Positions 44,083 to 54,104 of a stretch of DNA of 64,000 nucleotides are shown in pieces. Origin of the DNA: Curtobacterium sp. MCPF17_002 (GTDB lineage Bacteria; Actinomycetota; Actinomycetes; Actinomycetales; Microbacteriaceae); the NCBI RefSeq assembly GCF_003234115.2, contig NZ_CP126251.1, positions 868,001-932,000 of the forward strand, read 5' to 3'. The number at the start of each line of letters is the position of its first letter. Positions within the stretch are counted from its first letter, which is position 1. The notes below the pieces were generated by a model, which was not told the origin of the DNA, did no database searches, and saw only the letters and a program-made list of their open reading frames with translations. The position numbers and the translations under genes were made by a program.

Positions 44083-45072
44083 GTGACCCCCACCACGGAA
44101 ACCGGCTCCCTGTTCCTCCAGCCCGACCGCAACCTCGCGCTCGAACTCGTGCGCGCGACCGAGGCCGCCGCGATCCGTGCGCAGCCGTGGGTCGGCCGGG
44201 GTGAGAAGAACCTCGCGGACGGTGCAGCCGTCGACGCGATGCGGAAGTTCCTCGGCACCGTGAACTTCGACGGCGTGGTCGTCATCGGCGAGGGCGAGAA
44301 GGACAACGCCCCGATGCTCTACAACGGTGAGCACGTCGGCAACGGGCACGGTCCCGCCTGCGACATCGCGGTCGACCCGATCGACGGCACCTCGCTCACC
44401 GCCGCCGGCCGCCAGAACGCCATCTCCGTCATGGCGGTCTCGGACCGCGGCTCGATGTACGACCCGTCGGCCGTGTTCTACATGGACAAGATCGCCGCCG
44501 GACCCGAGGGGCGCGGGGTCCTCGACCTCGAGAAGCCGATCGGCGACAACATCCGTGCGCTGGCGACGGCGAAGGGCAAGGATCTCGAGGACATGGTCGT
44601 CGCCGTCCTCGACCGGCCCCGCCACGACGAACTCATCCGTGCGATCCGCGCCACCGGTGCGGGCACCCGTCTGCTGCTCGACGGCGACGTCGCCGGTGGC
44701 ATCGCGGCGGCACTGCCCGGCTCGACGATCGACATTTGCGTCGGGGTCGGCGGGACGCCGGAGGGCATCATCACGGCGTGTGCGATCAAGGCGCTCGGCG
44801 GGGTGCTCCTCGGGAAGCTCCAGCCGAAGGACGACGAGGAGCGACAGAAGGCCATCGACGCCGGCCACGACCTCGACAAGGTGCTCGACCAGGACGACCT
44901 GGTCACGGGCGACAACACGTTCTTCGTCGCCACGGGTGTCACCGACGGCGTGCTCGTGGACGGCGTCCGGCGTTCGCGCGGCGTCATCCACACCGACTCG
45001 CTCGTGCTCCGGTCGCGCTCGAACACGATCCGCCGCATCCAGGCGGACCACCGCGCCGAGAAGTGGTTCTGA
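44083..45072 (+). CDS. glpX: Class II fructose-1,6-bisphosphatase
   Basis: Gluconeogenic phosphatase converting fructose-1,6-bisphosphate to fructose-6-phosphate. It has 329 residues. Metal-binding motifs are [14 protein letters not shown] and [15 protein letters not shown], with [13 protein letters not shown] downstream. GTG 44083 lies 13 nt after the first base of TAGGCT (44070-44075), suggesting a leaderless mRNA; the open frame upstream is antisense to fba. GlpX is the main FBPase in Actinobacteria. Confidence 0.95.
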   Translation: MTPTTETGSLFLQPDRNLALELVRATEAAAIRAQPWVGRGEKNLADGAAVDAMRKFLGTVNFDGVVVIGEGEKDNAPMLYNGEHVGNGHGPACDIAVDPIDGTSLTAAGRQNAISVMAVSDRGSMYDPSAVFYMDKIAAGPEGRGVLDLEKPIGDNIRALATAKGKDLEDMVVAVLDRPRHDELIRAIRATGAGTRLLLDGDVAGGIAAALPGSTIDICVGVGGTPEGIITACAIKALGGVLLGKLQPKDDEERQKAIDAGHDLDKVLDQDDLVTGDNTFFVATGVTDGVLVDGVRRSRGVIHTDSLVLRSRSNTIRRIQADHRAEKWF

Positions 45073-45147
45073 TCCGCACGGTCTGACGCCTCTGCGGGGC
45101 GTTGCCGCGGCCGCCCCGTCCGGCCCCGTCCGGCCCCATCCGGCCGA

Positions 45148-45217
45148 GCGTCGCACCCCGGTACGAACAACGCGCCCCGTCATGACGGGGCGCGTTGTTC
45201 GTGGAGGGGTGCGACGC
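45148..45217. terminator. Nested perfect hairpin between glpX and rmuC
   Basis: An inner perfect 40-bp palindrome (45163-45202; arms contain CGAACAACGCGCCCCGTCA) is enclosed by an outer 12-bp stem GCGTCGCACCCC. It lies between convergent genes and is the strongest hairpin in the window. Confidence 0.85.
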
Positions 45218-45246
45218 CGATCCAGTGTGGGGTTGCCGGGCGGGGG

Positions 45247-46506
45247 CTACTCCGCCTCGGTCGTGACGAGTTCGGGAGCGGTGAGCAGCCGCGGTTCGTC
45301 GTCGATCGTGCCCGGGGTGGCGACGACCTTCGACTCGTCGAGCAGCGAGAGCCGGCGGGCGCTCGGCAGCACCTGCCGCTCGAGCGACCCCACGAAGCGG
45401 TTGTAGTCGACGACGGACCCGCGGATCGAGCGCCCGAGCTTGTCGACGTGCCCGGCCATCGTGGACAGTCGCCCGTAGAGCTCCCGCGAGACCCGGAAGA
45501 GCTCGTGGGCCTCTTGCGAGACGACGTCCTGCTGCCACGAGAACGCGACGGTCTTCAGGACCGACCAGAGCGTCACGGGCGAGGCCAGTGCGATCCGCTT
45601 CCGGAACGCGTGGTCGAGGAGCCCCGGGTCGGCCGCCAGCGCGCTCGACACGAGCGACTCGGACGGGATGAACGCCACGGTCAGCTCCGGAGAGGCGTCG
45701 TACCCGGTCCAGTACTCGCGGGCTGCCAGGGCGTCCACGTGGGCGCGGAGTGCCTTGACGTGCTGGGCGATGAGGTGGTCGCGTCGCGCACCCTCGGCGC
45801 CGGTCGCGGTCGCGGGGATCTCGGCCGCCTGCAGGTAGGCGCTGAACGGCACCTTGGCGTCGACGGCGATGGTCTTGCCGCCGGGCAGGTGCACGACCAT
45901 GTCGGGACGGGCGACGCCGACCGAGGTCGTCACCGAGGACTGCACGTCGAAGTCGACCCGTTCGAGCAGCCCCGCGGCCTCGACCACGTTGCGGAGCTGT
46001 GTCTCGCCCCACACACCCCGCGTGCTGTTCGACGACAGGGCGCTCGCGAGGGTGTCCGCCGTGGCGCGCAGGCGTTCCTCGGACTCGGCAGCCGACCGGA
46101 GCTGTGCCGACAGGGCTCCGTACTGCTCGCTCCGGGACTGCTCGAGCTCGGCGATCTTCGCGCGCATCACGTCGAGCGTCTGCGCGACCGGGCTCAGCGC
46201 GGACAGGACCTTCGACTCGTTCTGGTTCCGGGTGGAGTCGGCGCCGTGCATCCGCTGCACGAGGTGCTCGAGTTCGGCGGAGCGGCGCTCGAGGGAGTCC
46301 ACCTGCCGGCGGTACTGCGCGTCCTGCGCGTCGAGCCGTTCCTCGGCGTCGTGGCGTGCCGCGTCGAGCTGGCCGCGGAGCGCCTCGGCGGTGGCGCGCG
46401 CCGAGGCGGCGTCGACGCCGGCGCGCGACCGCGCCAGCGACCAGGCGACGACCGCACCGACGGCGATGCCGATCACGAGACCGATGACCAGGGCGAGGAT
46501 CTGCAT
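45247..46506 (-). CDS. rmuC: DNA recombination protein RmuC
   Basis: A 419-residue RmuC protein: N-terminal membrane helix (residues 3-24), a long coiled coil (about 30-165), then the RmuC nuclease-like core with STRGVWGETQLRNVVEAAGL, VVHLPGGKTIAVDAKVPFSA and VAFIPSESLVSSAL. It limits inversions and other rearrangements in E. coli. ATG 46506 is chosen because it starts the membrane helix directly (MQILALVIGLVIG); the open frame reaches 46590. It is divergent from the iol operon. Confidence 0.88.
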   Translation of the reverse strand: MQILALVIGLVIGIAVGAVVAWSLARSRAGVDAASARATAEALRGQLDAARHDAEERLDAQDAQYRRQVDSLERRSAELEHLVQRMHGADSTRNQNESKVLSALSPVAQTLDVMRAKIAELEQSRSEQYGALSAQLRSAAESEERLRATADTLASALSSNSTRGVWGETQLRNVVEAAGLLERVDFDVQSSVTTSVGVARPDMVVHLPGGKTIAVDAKVPFSAYLQAAEIPATATGAEGARRDHLIAQHVKALRAHVDALAAREYWTGYDASPELTVAFIPSESLVSSALAADPGLLDHAFRKRIALASPVTLWSVLKTVAFSWQQDVVSQEAHELFRVSRELYGRLSTMAGHVDKLGRSIRGSVVDYNRFVGSLERQVLPSARRLSLLDESKVVATPGTIDDEPRLLTAPELVTTEAE

Positions 46507-46593
46507 GTCGTGACCCTCCCAGAACCCACCGACACCGCGCCTCCAGGCCTGGGGTGTGCGGTCCAACCGGGCCGCGACCACCCGTTCCAAACC

Positions 46594-46627
46594 ATGTCAT
46601 GACATTAGGGCAAACACGGTGTACAGT
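46594..46627 (+). promoter_or_regulatory. iol operon promoter with overlapping regulator operator
   Basis: ATGACA (-35, 46599-46604), a 17-nt spacer and TACAGT (-10, 46622-46627). The 12-bp perfect palindrome ATGTCATGACAT (46594-46605) covers the -35. The same TGTC-N2-GACA core recurs at 57275 and 58547, so a bound GntR protein would block polymerase here. Confidence 0.7.
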
Positions 46628-46673
46628 CGTGATCGTCCGCCGATGAAGCCGCACGGAAGGTCCACCACGTCGC

Positions 46674-47729
46674 ATGACGAACCGAGCTCCCCACGCCTAC
46701 GACGTGATCACCATGGGTCGCGTGAGCGTCGACATCTACCCGCAGCAGACGGGCCCGCTCGAGGACGTGTCGACCTTCTCGAAGTCCGTCGGCGGCAGCG
46801 CCACGAACGTCGCGATCGCCGCGGCCCGCCACGGCGCGGACGCCGCCGTCATCACCCGCACGGGCAACGACCCCTTCGGTCGCTACATCGCCCGCACGCT
46901 GCCGGAGTTCGGCGTCGCCAACGAGTTCGTCACCACGGTCGACGGCCTCAACACGCCCGTCGCGTTCTGCGAGATCTTCCCGCCGGACGACTTCCCGCTC
47001 TACTTCTACCGGGCTCCCAAGGCGCCGGACCTCATGATCACCGCGAAGTCGCTGCCGCTCCACGAGATCGAGCGCGCGAGGGTGTTCTGGACCACGGTGA
47101 CCGGCCTCAGCGAGGAGCCGAGCCGACAGGCGCACCACGTGGCCTACGAGGCACGGAGTGCCGCCCGGAACGACACGAAGCTGCACACCGTGCTGGACCT
47201 CGACTACCGCTCGATGTTCTGGTCCTCGCCCGAGGCCGCCACCCGCGAGGTCGCCGTCGCCCTCGAGCACGCCACCGTCGCCGTCGGCAACCGCGAGGAG
47301 TGCGAGGTCGCCGTGGGCGAGACCGACCCGGTGCGTGCCGCCGACGCCCTGCTCGAGCGCGGGGTCGAGATCGCCGTCGTGAAGCAGGGACCCAAGGGCG
47401 TGCTGGCGAAGACCCGCGACGCCTCCGTCGAGTTCCGGCCGCACCACATCGACGTCGTCAACGGCCTCGGCTCGGGCGACGGGTTCGGTGGGGCGCTCAC
47501 GCACGGCCTGCTGCAGGGCTGGGACCTCGAGCGCATCCTCGCCTTCGCGAACGCCGCCGGCGCCATCGTCGCCACGCGCTTCGAGTGCTCGACGGCGATG
47601 CCGACGAGCGACGAGATCGACGCCTTCATCCAGGCCAACCCCGCCGACGGCACGACCAGCACGGGTGGGACGAACACGGGTGAGACGAACACGGGTGAGA
47701 CGAACACCGAGGAGACGGTCCATGCCTGA
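46674..47729 (+). CDS. iolC: 5-dehydro-2-deoxygluconokinase
   Basis: PfkB-family kinase that phosphorylates 2-deoxy-5-keto-gluconate in myo-inositol breakdown. It has 351 residues. The N-terminal signature is FSKSVGGSATNVAIAAARHG, and the catalytic Asp is in VVNGLGSGDGFGGALTHG. The last 25 residues repeat GETNT units from short DNA repeats (around 47665-47710) and probably form a disordered tail. First gene of the operon. GGAAGG lies about 15 nt upstream of the ATG. The stop overlaps the next start by 8 nt. Confidence 0.93.
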   Translation: MTNRAPHAYDVITMGRVSVDIYPQQTGPLEDVSTFSKSVGGSATNVAIAAARHGADAAVITRTGNDPFGRYIARTLPEFGVANEFVTTVDGLNTPVAFCEIFPPDDFPLYFYRAPKAPDLMITAKSLPLHEIERARVFWTTVTGLSEEPSRQAHHVAYEARSAARNDTKLHTVLDLDYRSMFWSSPEAATREVAVALEHATVAVGNREECEVAVGETDPVRAADALLERGVEIAVVKQGPKGVLAKTRDASVEFRPHHIDVVNGLGSGDGFGGALTHGLLQGWDLERILAFANAAGAIVATRFECSTAMPTSDEIDAFIQANPADGTTSTGGTNTGETNTGETNTEETVHA

Positions 47730-48711
47730 GCTCAGCCCCGCTGACTTCCAGCGCCTCCGGGACATCCGCGCCGGCCAGCCCGACCTGGTGCGTGCCACGC
47801 TCGACGCCCGTCGCAAGCGCTCCCTGCTCGCCGACGACGGCAAGCTCTTCATCGTCGCAGCCGACCACCCGGCACGCGGTGCCCTGGCTGTCCGCGACGA
47901 CGAGTCCGCCATGGCTGACCGCTACGACCTGCTCGAGCGACTCGTCACGGCCCTCGGTCGACCCGGTGTCGACGGTGTCCTCGGGACGCCGGACATCATC
48001 GAGGACCTCGCGCTCCTCGGCGCCCTCGACGACAAGGTCGTGGTCGGCTCGATGAACCGCGGCGGCCTGCGCGGAGCCACCTTCGAGATGGACGACCGGT
48101 ACACGGCGTACTCGGCGGCGGCCATCAAGGACGCCGGGCTCGACTTCGCCAAGCTGCTCGTCCGTGTCGCCCTGGCGGACGCCGGCACCGCGCCGACGCT
48201 CGAGGCCACCGCGAAGGCGGTCAGCGAGGCCGCCGCGCTCGGGCTGCCGATCATGCTCGAGCCGTTCATGTCGGAATGGCGGGACGGCCGGGTGGTCAAC
48301 GACCTCAGCGCGGACGCCGTCATCACGTCGATGGCGATCGCCGCGGGTCTCGGGGAGTCGAGCGCCTACAGCTGGTTGAAGATCCCCGTCGTCGACGACA
48401 TGGAGCGGGTGATGGCGGCGACGACGCTGCCGACGCTCCTGCTCGGCGGCGATCCGTCCTCGCGACCGCTCGAGACCTACGCCAAGTGGGCCGACGCCCT
48501 GGCACTGCCAGGGGTCCGCGGCCTGGTGGTGGGTCGCACCCTGCTCTACCCGCCGGACGGTGACGTCGCCTCGGCGGTGGACGTGGCCGCGGGACTCGTC
48601 CACAACGGCGGATCGCACACCCGGTTCTCCACAGCATCGAACGACAGCGCCACGGACCTCGACGGCTCCGCGACGATGAACCAGCACGTCTCGGAAGGAA
48701 GCAACGCATGA
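47722..48711 (+). CDS. Cgl0159-type (beta/alpha)8 aldolase of the inositol pathway
   Basis: A 329-residue TIM-barrel protein resembling the Cgl0159/deoxyribose-phosphate-aldolase-like family found in actinobacterial iol clusters. It probably splits 2-deoxy-5-keto-gluconate-6-phosphate, the IolJ step; no other aldolase lies in the operon. Features are LFIVAADHPARGALAV, KLLVRVALADAG, PIMLEPFMSEWRDGRVVND and SSAYSWLKIPVVDDMERVM, where the Lys is a Schiff-base candidate. ATG 47722 has GAGGAG upstream and overlaps iolC by 8 nt. The reaction is inferred from context. Confidence 0.8.
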   Translation: MPELSPADFQRLRDIRAGQPDLVRATLDARRKRSLLADDGKLFIVAADHPARGALAVRDDESAMADRYDLLERLVTALGRPGVDGVLGTPDIIEDLALLGALDDKVVVGSMNRGGLRGATFEMDDRYTAYSAAAIKDAGLDFAKLLVRVALADAGTAPTLEATAKAVSEAAALGLPIMLEPFMSEWRDGRVVNDLSADAVITSMAIAAGLGESSAYSWLKIPVVDDMERVMAATTLPTLLLGGDPSSRPLETYAKWADALALPGVRGLVVGRTLLYPPDGDVASAVDVAAGLVHNGGSHTRFSTASNDSATDLDGSATMNQHVSEGSNA

Positions 48712-50219
48712 CACTCTCGGACACCGTCCTCACCACCGTCGGCCACTGGATCGACGGCGCACGCGTCGACTCGACCTCGGGCAACACCGCGCCCGTGTAC
48801 GACCCGGCGATCGGTGTGGCCACGAAGCAGGTCGCCCTCGCCGACGAGGCCGAGATCCAGGCCGCGATCGCCAGTGCCAAGGCGGCGTTCCCGAAGTGGA
48901 GCAACCTGTCGCTCGCCAAGCGGCAGCAGATCCTCTTCGCCTTCCGCGAGGTCCTCAACCGCGACAAGGCCGAGCTCGCCGAGATCATCACCTCCGAGCA
49001 CGGCAAGGTCATCGACGACGCGCTCGGTGAGATCGCCCGCGGGCAAGAGGTCGTGGAGCTCGCCACGAGCATCCCGAGCCTCATGAAGGGCGAGTTCTCC
49101 GACCAGGTGTCGACCGGCATCGACGTGTACTCGATCCGCCAGCCGCTCGGCGTCGTGGGGATCATCAGCCCGTTCAACTTCCCGGCCATGGTGCCGCTCT
49201 GGTTCCTGCCGATCGCGATCGCCGCCGGCAACACAGTCGTGCTGAAGCCGAGCGAGAAGGACCCGTCCGCGGCCATCTGGCTCGCCGAGAAGTTCAAGGA
49301 GGCCGGGCTCCCCGACGGCGTCTTCAACGTCCTCAACGGCGACAAGCTCTCCGTCGACGGCCTGCTGACGAGCCCCGACGTCGAGTCGATCTCGTTCGTC
49401 GGCTCGACGCCGATCGCGCAGTACGTCTACGAGACCGGCACGAAGCACGGCAAGCGCGTGCAGGCCCTCGGCGGCGCGAAGAACCACATGCTCGTCCTGC
49501 CCGACGCCGACCTCGACCTCGTCGCCGACAACGCCATCAACGCGGGCTTCGGTTCCGCCGGTGAGCGCTGCATGGCCATCTCGGTCGTCGTCGCGGTCGA
49601 GCCGGTCGCGGACGAGCTCATCGAGAAGATCACGGAGCGCGCGGCCACCCTGCGCATCGGCGACGGGCGTCGCGGGTGCGACATGGGGCCGCTCGTCACG
49701 AAGCAGCACCGTGACAAGGTCGCCTCGTACATCGAGGTCGCAGAGCAGGACGGTGCGGTGGTTGTGGTGGACGGCCGCACCGTCCGACCCGACGGCGACG
49801 AGAACGGCTTCTGGCTGGGCCCGACGCTCATCGACCAGGTGCCCACCACCAGCCGCGTCTACACCGAGGAGATCTTCGGGCCGGTGCTCAGCATCGTCCG
49901 GGTCGCGACGTACGAAGAGGGCCTCGAGCTCATCAACTCGGGCGCGTACGGCAACGGCACCGCCATCTTCACCAACGACGGTGGCGCCGCCAGGCGCTTC
50001 CAGCGTGACGTGCAGGTCGGCATGATCGGCATCAACGTGCCGATCCCCGTCCCGGTCGCGTACTACTCGTTCGGCGGTTGGAAGAACTCGCTGTTCGGCG
50101 ACCACAAGGCGTACGGCGCCGACGGTGTCAGCTTCTTCACCCGCCAGAAGGCGATCACGAGCCGGTGGCTCGACCCGTCGCACGGCGGCATCAACCTCGG
50201 CTTCCCGTCGAACAACTGA
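48708..50219 (+). CDS. iolA: (Methyl)malonate-semialdehyde dehydrogenase, CoA-acylating
   Basis: A 503-residue ALDH-superfamily enzyme that oxidises malonate semialdehyde (or methylmalonate semialdehyde) with CoA and NAD+ to acetyl-CoA (or propionyl-CoA) and CO2. Motifs are GIISPFNFPAMVPLWFLPI (NAD and substrate), VQALGGAKNHMLVLPDADL, and the active-site Cys in GSAGERCMAISV. ATG 48708 overlaps the preceding stop (ATGA). It supplies the last step of the pathway; mmsA is an equally valid name. Confidence 0.93.
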   Translation: MTLSDTVLTTVGHWIDGARVDSTSGNTAPVYDPAIGVATKQVALADEAEIQAAIASAKAAFPKWSNLSLAKRQQILFAFREVLNRDKAELAEIITSEHGKVIDDALGEIARGQEVVELATSIPSLMKGEFSDQVSTGIDVYSIRQPLGVVGIISPFNFPAMVPLWFLPIAIAAGNTVVLKPSEKDPSAAIWLAEKFKEAGLPDGVFNVLNGDKLSVDGLLTSPDVESISFVGSTPIAQYVYETGTKHGKRVQALGGAKNHMLVLPDADLDLVADNAINAGFGSAGERCMAISVVVAVEPVADELIEKITERAATLRIGDGRRGCDMGPLVTKQHRDKVASYIEVAEQDGAVVVVDGRTVRPDGDENGFWLGPTLIDQVPTTSRVYTEEIFGPVLSIVRVATYEEGLELINSGAYGNGTAIFTNDGGAARRFQRDVQVGMIGINVPIPVPVAYYSFGGWKNSLFGDHKAYGADGVSFFTRQKAITSRWLDPSHGGINLGFPSNN

Positions 50220-50227
50220 CGCGCAGC

Positions 50228-51160
50228 ATGGCGAACGAACAGCACCAGCACGACCAGTGGTTCATCACGGCAGGCTCCCGGCCCGAGGCTGGCTGGACCG
50301 ACGTGGTCGACGGTCGCACCTCGGGGTGGGCGCACACCGGGCTCCGGACGGGCGCGCTGACCGACGGGGGCGAGCTGCGCCTCCAGGCCGATGCCGTGGA
50401 GCGCATCGTCGTGCCGCTCGCCGGGGCGTTCCACGTGACGTACCGGGGCGATGCCGGTGACGGCGAACAGGACCTGCAGGGACGCAGCAGCGTCTTCGAC
50501 GGTCCGACCGACGTCCTGTACCTGGGCTCCGGCACCTCGGCGACCATCACGGGCAGCGGCCGCGTCGCCGTGGCCGAGGCGCCGACCGACACCGTCAAGC
50601 CGACCACGCACGTGGCCCGACAGGACGTGCCGGTCGAGCTCCGTGGTGCCGGTCAGTCGAGCCGCCAGGTGCACAACTTCGGCACCCCGGCGGCCCTCGA
50701 CGCCGTGAAGTTCATCGTGTGCGAGGTGATCACGCCGGCGGGGAACTGGTCGTCGTACCCGCCGCACAAGCACGACACGAACGTGCCCGGCGAGGAGTCG
50801 AACCTCGAGGAGATCTACTACTACGAGGCAGCGGTCTCCCGCGGTCTCGCGGGGATCGCCCCCGACGCTGCCGACCCGTTCGCGCTGCACCGGACGTACG
50901 CCTCGGACGACCGCGCGATCGACGAGTTCCGCCAGGTGCGCACCGGCGACATCGCGCTGGTGCCGTACGGCTGGCACGGACCCGCGGTCGCCGCACCGGG
51001 CTACGACATGTACTACCTCAACGTGATGGCCGGGCCCGACCCGGAGCGCGTCTGGAACATCACCGACGACCCCGCTCACGGCTGGGTCCGTCAGGCGTGG
51101 GCGAGCGAGCAGCTCGACCCGCGTCTGCCCTACGAGCACGAGCAGAAGGAGGACGCGTGA
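50228..51160 (+). CDS. iolB: 5-deoxy-glucuronate isomerase
   Basis: A 310-residue bicupin that isomerises 5-deoxyglucuronate to 2-deoxy-5-keto-gluconate. The metal-binding cupin motif is in SYPPHKHDTNVPGEESNLEE, followed by IALVPYGWHGPAVAAPGYDM. The N-terminal cupin is degenerate. ATG 50228, nine nt after iolA ends, is the first good start of the family domain. The stop overlaps the iolD start (GTGA). Confidence 0.93.
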   Translation: MANEQHQHDQWFITAGSRPEAGWTDVVDGRTSGWAHTGLRTGALTDGGELRLQADAVERIVVPLAGAFHVTYRGDAGDGEQDLQGRSSVFDGPTDVLYLGSGTSATITGSGRVAVAEAPTDTVKPTTHVARQDVPVELRGAGQSSRQVHNFGTPAALDAVKFIVCEVITPAGNWSSYPPHKHDTNVPGEESNLEEIYYYEAAVSRGLAGIAPDAADPFALHRTYASDDRAIDEFRQVRTGDIALVPYGWHGPAVAAPGYDMYYLNVMAGPDPERVWNITDDPAHGWVRQAWASEQLDPRLPYEHEQKEDA

Positions 51161-53085
51161 CCACCACCACGCGCCAGGCCGGCGCGACGCGTCGGATGAC
51201 CGTCGGTCAGGCACTCGTCGAGTTCCTGGCCAACCAGTGGACCGTCGACGGGGACGTCCGCGAGCGCACCATCCCGGGGATCTTCGGCATCTTCGGGCAC
51301 GGCAACGTCGCCGGTCTCGGCCAGGCCATCAAGCAGCTCCACGTCGAGCAGCCCGGTCTGCTGCCGTACCACCAGGCCCGCAACGAGCAGGCGATGGTGC
51401 ACGAGGCCGTCGGGTTCGCCCGCATGCACCGTCGCCGTGCCACCTACGCGTCCACCGCGTCCGTCGGCCCGGGGGCTGCGAACATGCTGACGGCCGCGGC
51501 CCTCGCGACGACGAACCGGCTGCCGGCACTGCTGCTGCCGTCCGACACGTTCGCGACGCGCACCACCGACCCGGTGCTGCAGCAGATCGAGATGCCGCAC
51601 GACACCTCGTTGCAGGTCACCGATGCGTTCCGTCCCCTCTCCCGGTTCTTCGACCGCGTGGACCGGCCCGAGCAGCTGTTCTCGATCGCGCTCGCGGCGA
51701 TGCGGGTGCTCACCGACCCGGCCGAGACCGGTGCGGTGACGATCGCGCTGCCCGAGGACGTGCAGGCCGAGGGGCTCGACGTGCCGGTCGCGTTCCTGCA
51801 GCCCCGCGAGTGGCACATCCGCCGGCCGCTGCCCGAGCACGGTCCGCTGGCACGTGCCGTCGAGGCGATCCGGAACGCGGAACGCCCGGTCATCGTCGCG
51901 GGTGGCGGGGTCCTCTACTCCGACGCCGCGGACGAGCTCCGTGCGTTCGTCGAGGCGACGGGCATCCCCGTCGGCACCTCGCAGGCCGGTGGCGGTTCAC
52001 TCGTCTGGGACCACCCGCAGTACCTCGGCGGCATCGGCGCCACGGGCACGGCCGCCGCGAACGCGATCGCCGCGAAGGCGGACGTCGTCATCGGCATCGG
52101 CACCCGCTACAGCGACTTCACCACGGCGTCGCGCACGGCGTTCCAGAACCCCGACGTCACGTTCGTGAACGTCAACGTCGCGGCGTTCGACGCGTACAAG
52201 CACGGCACGCAGCTCCCGCTCATCGCGGACGCAAGGGAGGCGCTGATCGCGTTGACCGCGTCGCTCACCTCGGGCACGGCGTACGTCGTCGAGCCCGGCT
52301 ACGCGTCCGAGATCGCGTCGCGGAAGGCCGAGTGGGACACCCTCGTCGATGCCGCGTTCGCACCGTCCGGCAACGCGCTGCCCGGGCAGACGGAGATCAT
52401 CGGTGCCGTGCAGTCGGTGACCGATCCGCGTGACGTCGTGATCCAGGCGGCCGGCTCGCTTCCGGGTGACCTGCACAAGCTCTGGCGGGTGCGCGACGAA
52501 CTCGGCTACCACGTCGAGTACGCGTTCTCGTGCATGGGCTACGAGATCGCCGGGGGCATCGGCGTCCGCCGCGGCGCTCCGGACCGCGACGCCGTCGTCA
52601 TGGTCGGCGACGGCTCGTACCTGATGCTGCACACCGAACTCGTCACCGCGGTGGCCGAGGGCATCAAGATCATCGTCGTGCTCATCCAGAACCACGGGTA
52701 CGCGTCGATCGGGCACCTCTCCGAGACCGTCGGTTCCGAGCGGTACGGCACCCGGTACCGCTACCTCGACGAGACCCAGTCGTTCGACAACGGCGACCCG
52801 CTGCCCGTCGACCTGGCGGCGAACGCCCGCTCGTACGGCGTCGACGTCATCGAGGTGCAGCCCGGCCCGGACAGCATCGAGGACCTCAAGGCCGCGGTGC
52901 GTCAGGCGAAGGCGAACGACCACACCACCCTCGTGCACATCAACTCGGACCCGCTCGTCTACGCCCCGGACGGCGACGGCTGGTGGGACGTGCCGGTCGC
53001 GCAGACCTCCACGCTCGAGAGCACGCAGGCCGCACGCGCCGAGTACGAGCAGCAGGTCGCGGCGCAGCGGCCGCTGCTCGGTTGA
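51157..53085 (+). CDS. iolD: 3D-(3,5/4)-trihydroxycyclohexane-1,2-dione hydrolase
   Basis: A 642-residue thiamine-diphosphate enzyme that opens the inositol ring to 5-deoxyglucuronate. The N-terminal catalytic Glu region is PYHQARNEQAMVHEAVGFAR. The C-terminal ThDP-binding motif begins VMVGDGSYLMLHTELV and ends about 30 residues later at IQNHGYASIGHLS (GDG...N). Start GTG 51157 overlaps the iolB stop and has GAAGGAGG upstream. An intact catalytic pair supports activity. Confidence 0.95.
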   Translation: MTTTTRQAGATRRMTVGQALVEFLANQWTVDGDVRERTIPGIFGIFGHGNVAGLGQAIKQLHVEQPGLLPYHQARNEQAMVHEAVGFARMHRRRATYASTASVGPGAANMLTAAALATTNRLPALLLPSDTFATRTTDPVLQQIEMPHDTSLQVTDAFRPLSRFFDRVDRPEQLFSIALAAMRVLTDPAETGAVTIALPEDVQAEGLDVPVAFLQPREWHIRRPLPEHGPLARAVEAIRNAERPVIVAGGGVLYSDAADELRAFVEATGIPVGTSQAGGGSLVWDHPQYLGGIGATGTAAANAIAAKADVVIGIGTRYSDFTTASRTAFQNPDVTFVNVNVAAFDAYKHGTQLPLIADAREALIALTASLTSGTAYVVEPGYASEIASRKAEWDTLVDAAFAPSGNALPGQTEIIGAVQSVTDPRDVVIQAAGSLPGDLHKLWRVRDELGYHVEYAFSCMGYEIAGGIGVRRGAPDRDAVVMVGDGSYLMLHTELVTAVAEGIKIIVVLIQNHGYASIGHLSETVGSERYGTRYRYLDETQSFDNGDPLPVDLAANARSYGVDVIEVQPGPDSIEDLKAAVRQAKANDHTTLVHINSDPLVYAPDGDGWWDVPVAQTSTLESTQAARAEYEQQVAAQRPLLG

Positions 53086-53117
53086 AACCCCCTGAGACAG
53101 AAAGCGACAGCGACGTC

Positions 53118-54071
53118 ATGACCGACACCGCCACCCCCATCGGCAGCCCGTCCACCGACGCGGCACCGGCATCGATCCGGATCGGCACCGCCCCCGACTC
53201 GTGGGGCGTCTGGTTCCCCGACGACCCGAAGCAGGTCCCGTGGCAGCGCTTCCTCGACGAAGCGGCCACGGCCGGCTACGAATGGATCGAGCTCGGACCC
53301 TACGGGTACCTGCCGACCGACCCCGCGCAGCTGTCCGACGAGCTGGAGTCCCGTGGGCTGAAGCTCTCCGCGGGCACCGTGTTCACGGGGTTCCACAAGG
53401 GCGAGGACCAGTTCCAGCGGGCGTGGGACCAGGCGGTCAAGGTCGCCGGTCTCGCCGCCGCGCTCGGCGCCGAGCACCTGGTCACGATCCCGGACCTCTG
53501 GCGTTCCGACGCCACCGAAGAGGTGCTGGAGTCCCGGACGCTGACGGACGAGCAGTGGCAGCGCCTCGGCGCGGGCCACGACCAGCTCGGCAAGGCCCTG
53601 CTCGAGGAGTACGGCGTCCACCAGCAGTTCCACACGCACGCCGACAGCCACGTCGGCACGTACAAGGAGACCGTGCGCTTCCTCGAGGTCACCAACCCGG
53701 AGTACACGAACCTCTGCCTCGACACCGGCCACTTCGCGTACTACGGCGGCGACAACCTGAAGCTCATCGCGCAGCACCCGGAGCGCATCGGCTACCTGCA
53801 CCTCAAGCAGGTCGACACGGACCTGCTGTTCGACGTCCTGAAGAACGACGTGCCGTTCGCCACCGCCGTGTCGCAGGGCATCATGACCGAACCGCCGCAC
53901 GGCACGCCGGCACTCGCGCCGATCATCGAGGCCGTGGCCGCGATCAACCCGGACGTCTTCGGCATCGTCGAGCAGGACATGTACGGCTGCTCCGTCGACG
54001 CTCCCGGCCCGATCGCCGAGCGCACGTTCCAGCACATCTTCGGTTCCACGTCCGCCGCCCGCGCGTCCTGA
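53118..54071 (+). CDS. iolE: Myo-inosose-2 dehydratase
   Basis: A 317-residue AP-endonuclease-2-type TIM barrel that dehydrates 2-keto-myo-inositol. Family features are RIGTAPDSWGVWFPDDPKQV, YEWIELGPYGYLP, HQQFHTHADSHVGT and LCLDTGHFAYYGGD, which contain the metal ligands. The first 20 residues are a Thr/Ala-rich extension. ATG 53118 follows a 32-nt gap after iolD, the largest gap within the front of the operon, with AGAAAG weakly resembling a ribosome binding site. Confidence 0.93.
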   Translation: MTDTATPIGSPSTDAAPASIRIGTAPDSWGVWFPDDPKQVPWQRFLDEAATAGYEWIELGPYGYLPTDPAQLSDELESRGLKLSAGTVFTGFHKGEDQFQRAWDQAVKVAGLAAALGAEHLVTIPDLWRSDATEEVLESRTLTDEQWQRLGAGHDQLGKALLEEYGVHQQFHTHADSHVGTYKETVRFLEVTNPEYTNLCLDTGHFAYYGGDNLKLIAQHPERIGYLHLKQVDTDLLFDVLKNDVPFATAVSQGIMTEPPHGTPALAPIIEAVAAINPDVFGIVEQDMYGCSVDAPGPIAERTFQHIFGSTSAARAS

Positions 54072-54104
54072 CGCAGCCAGCGCCGCCAACCCCAGGAGAA
54101 CACC

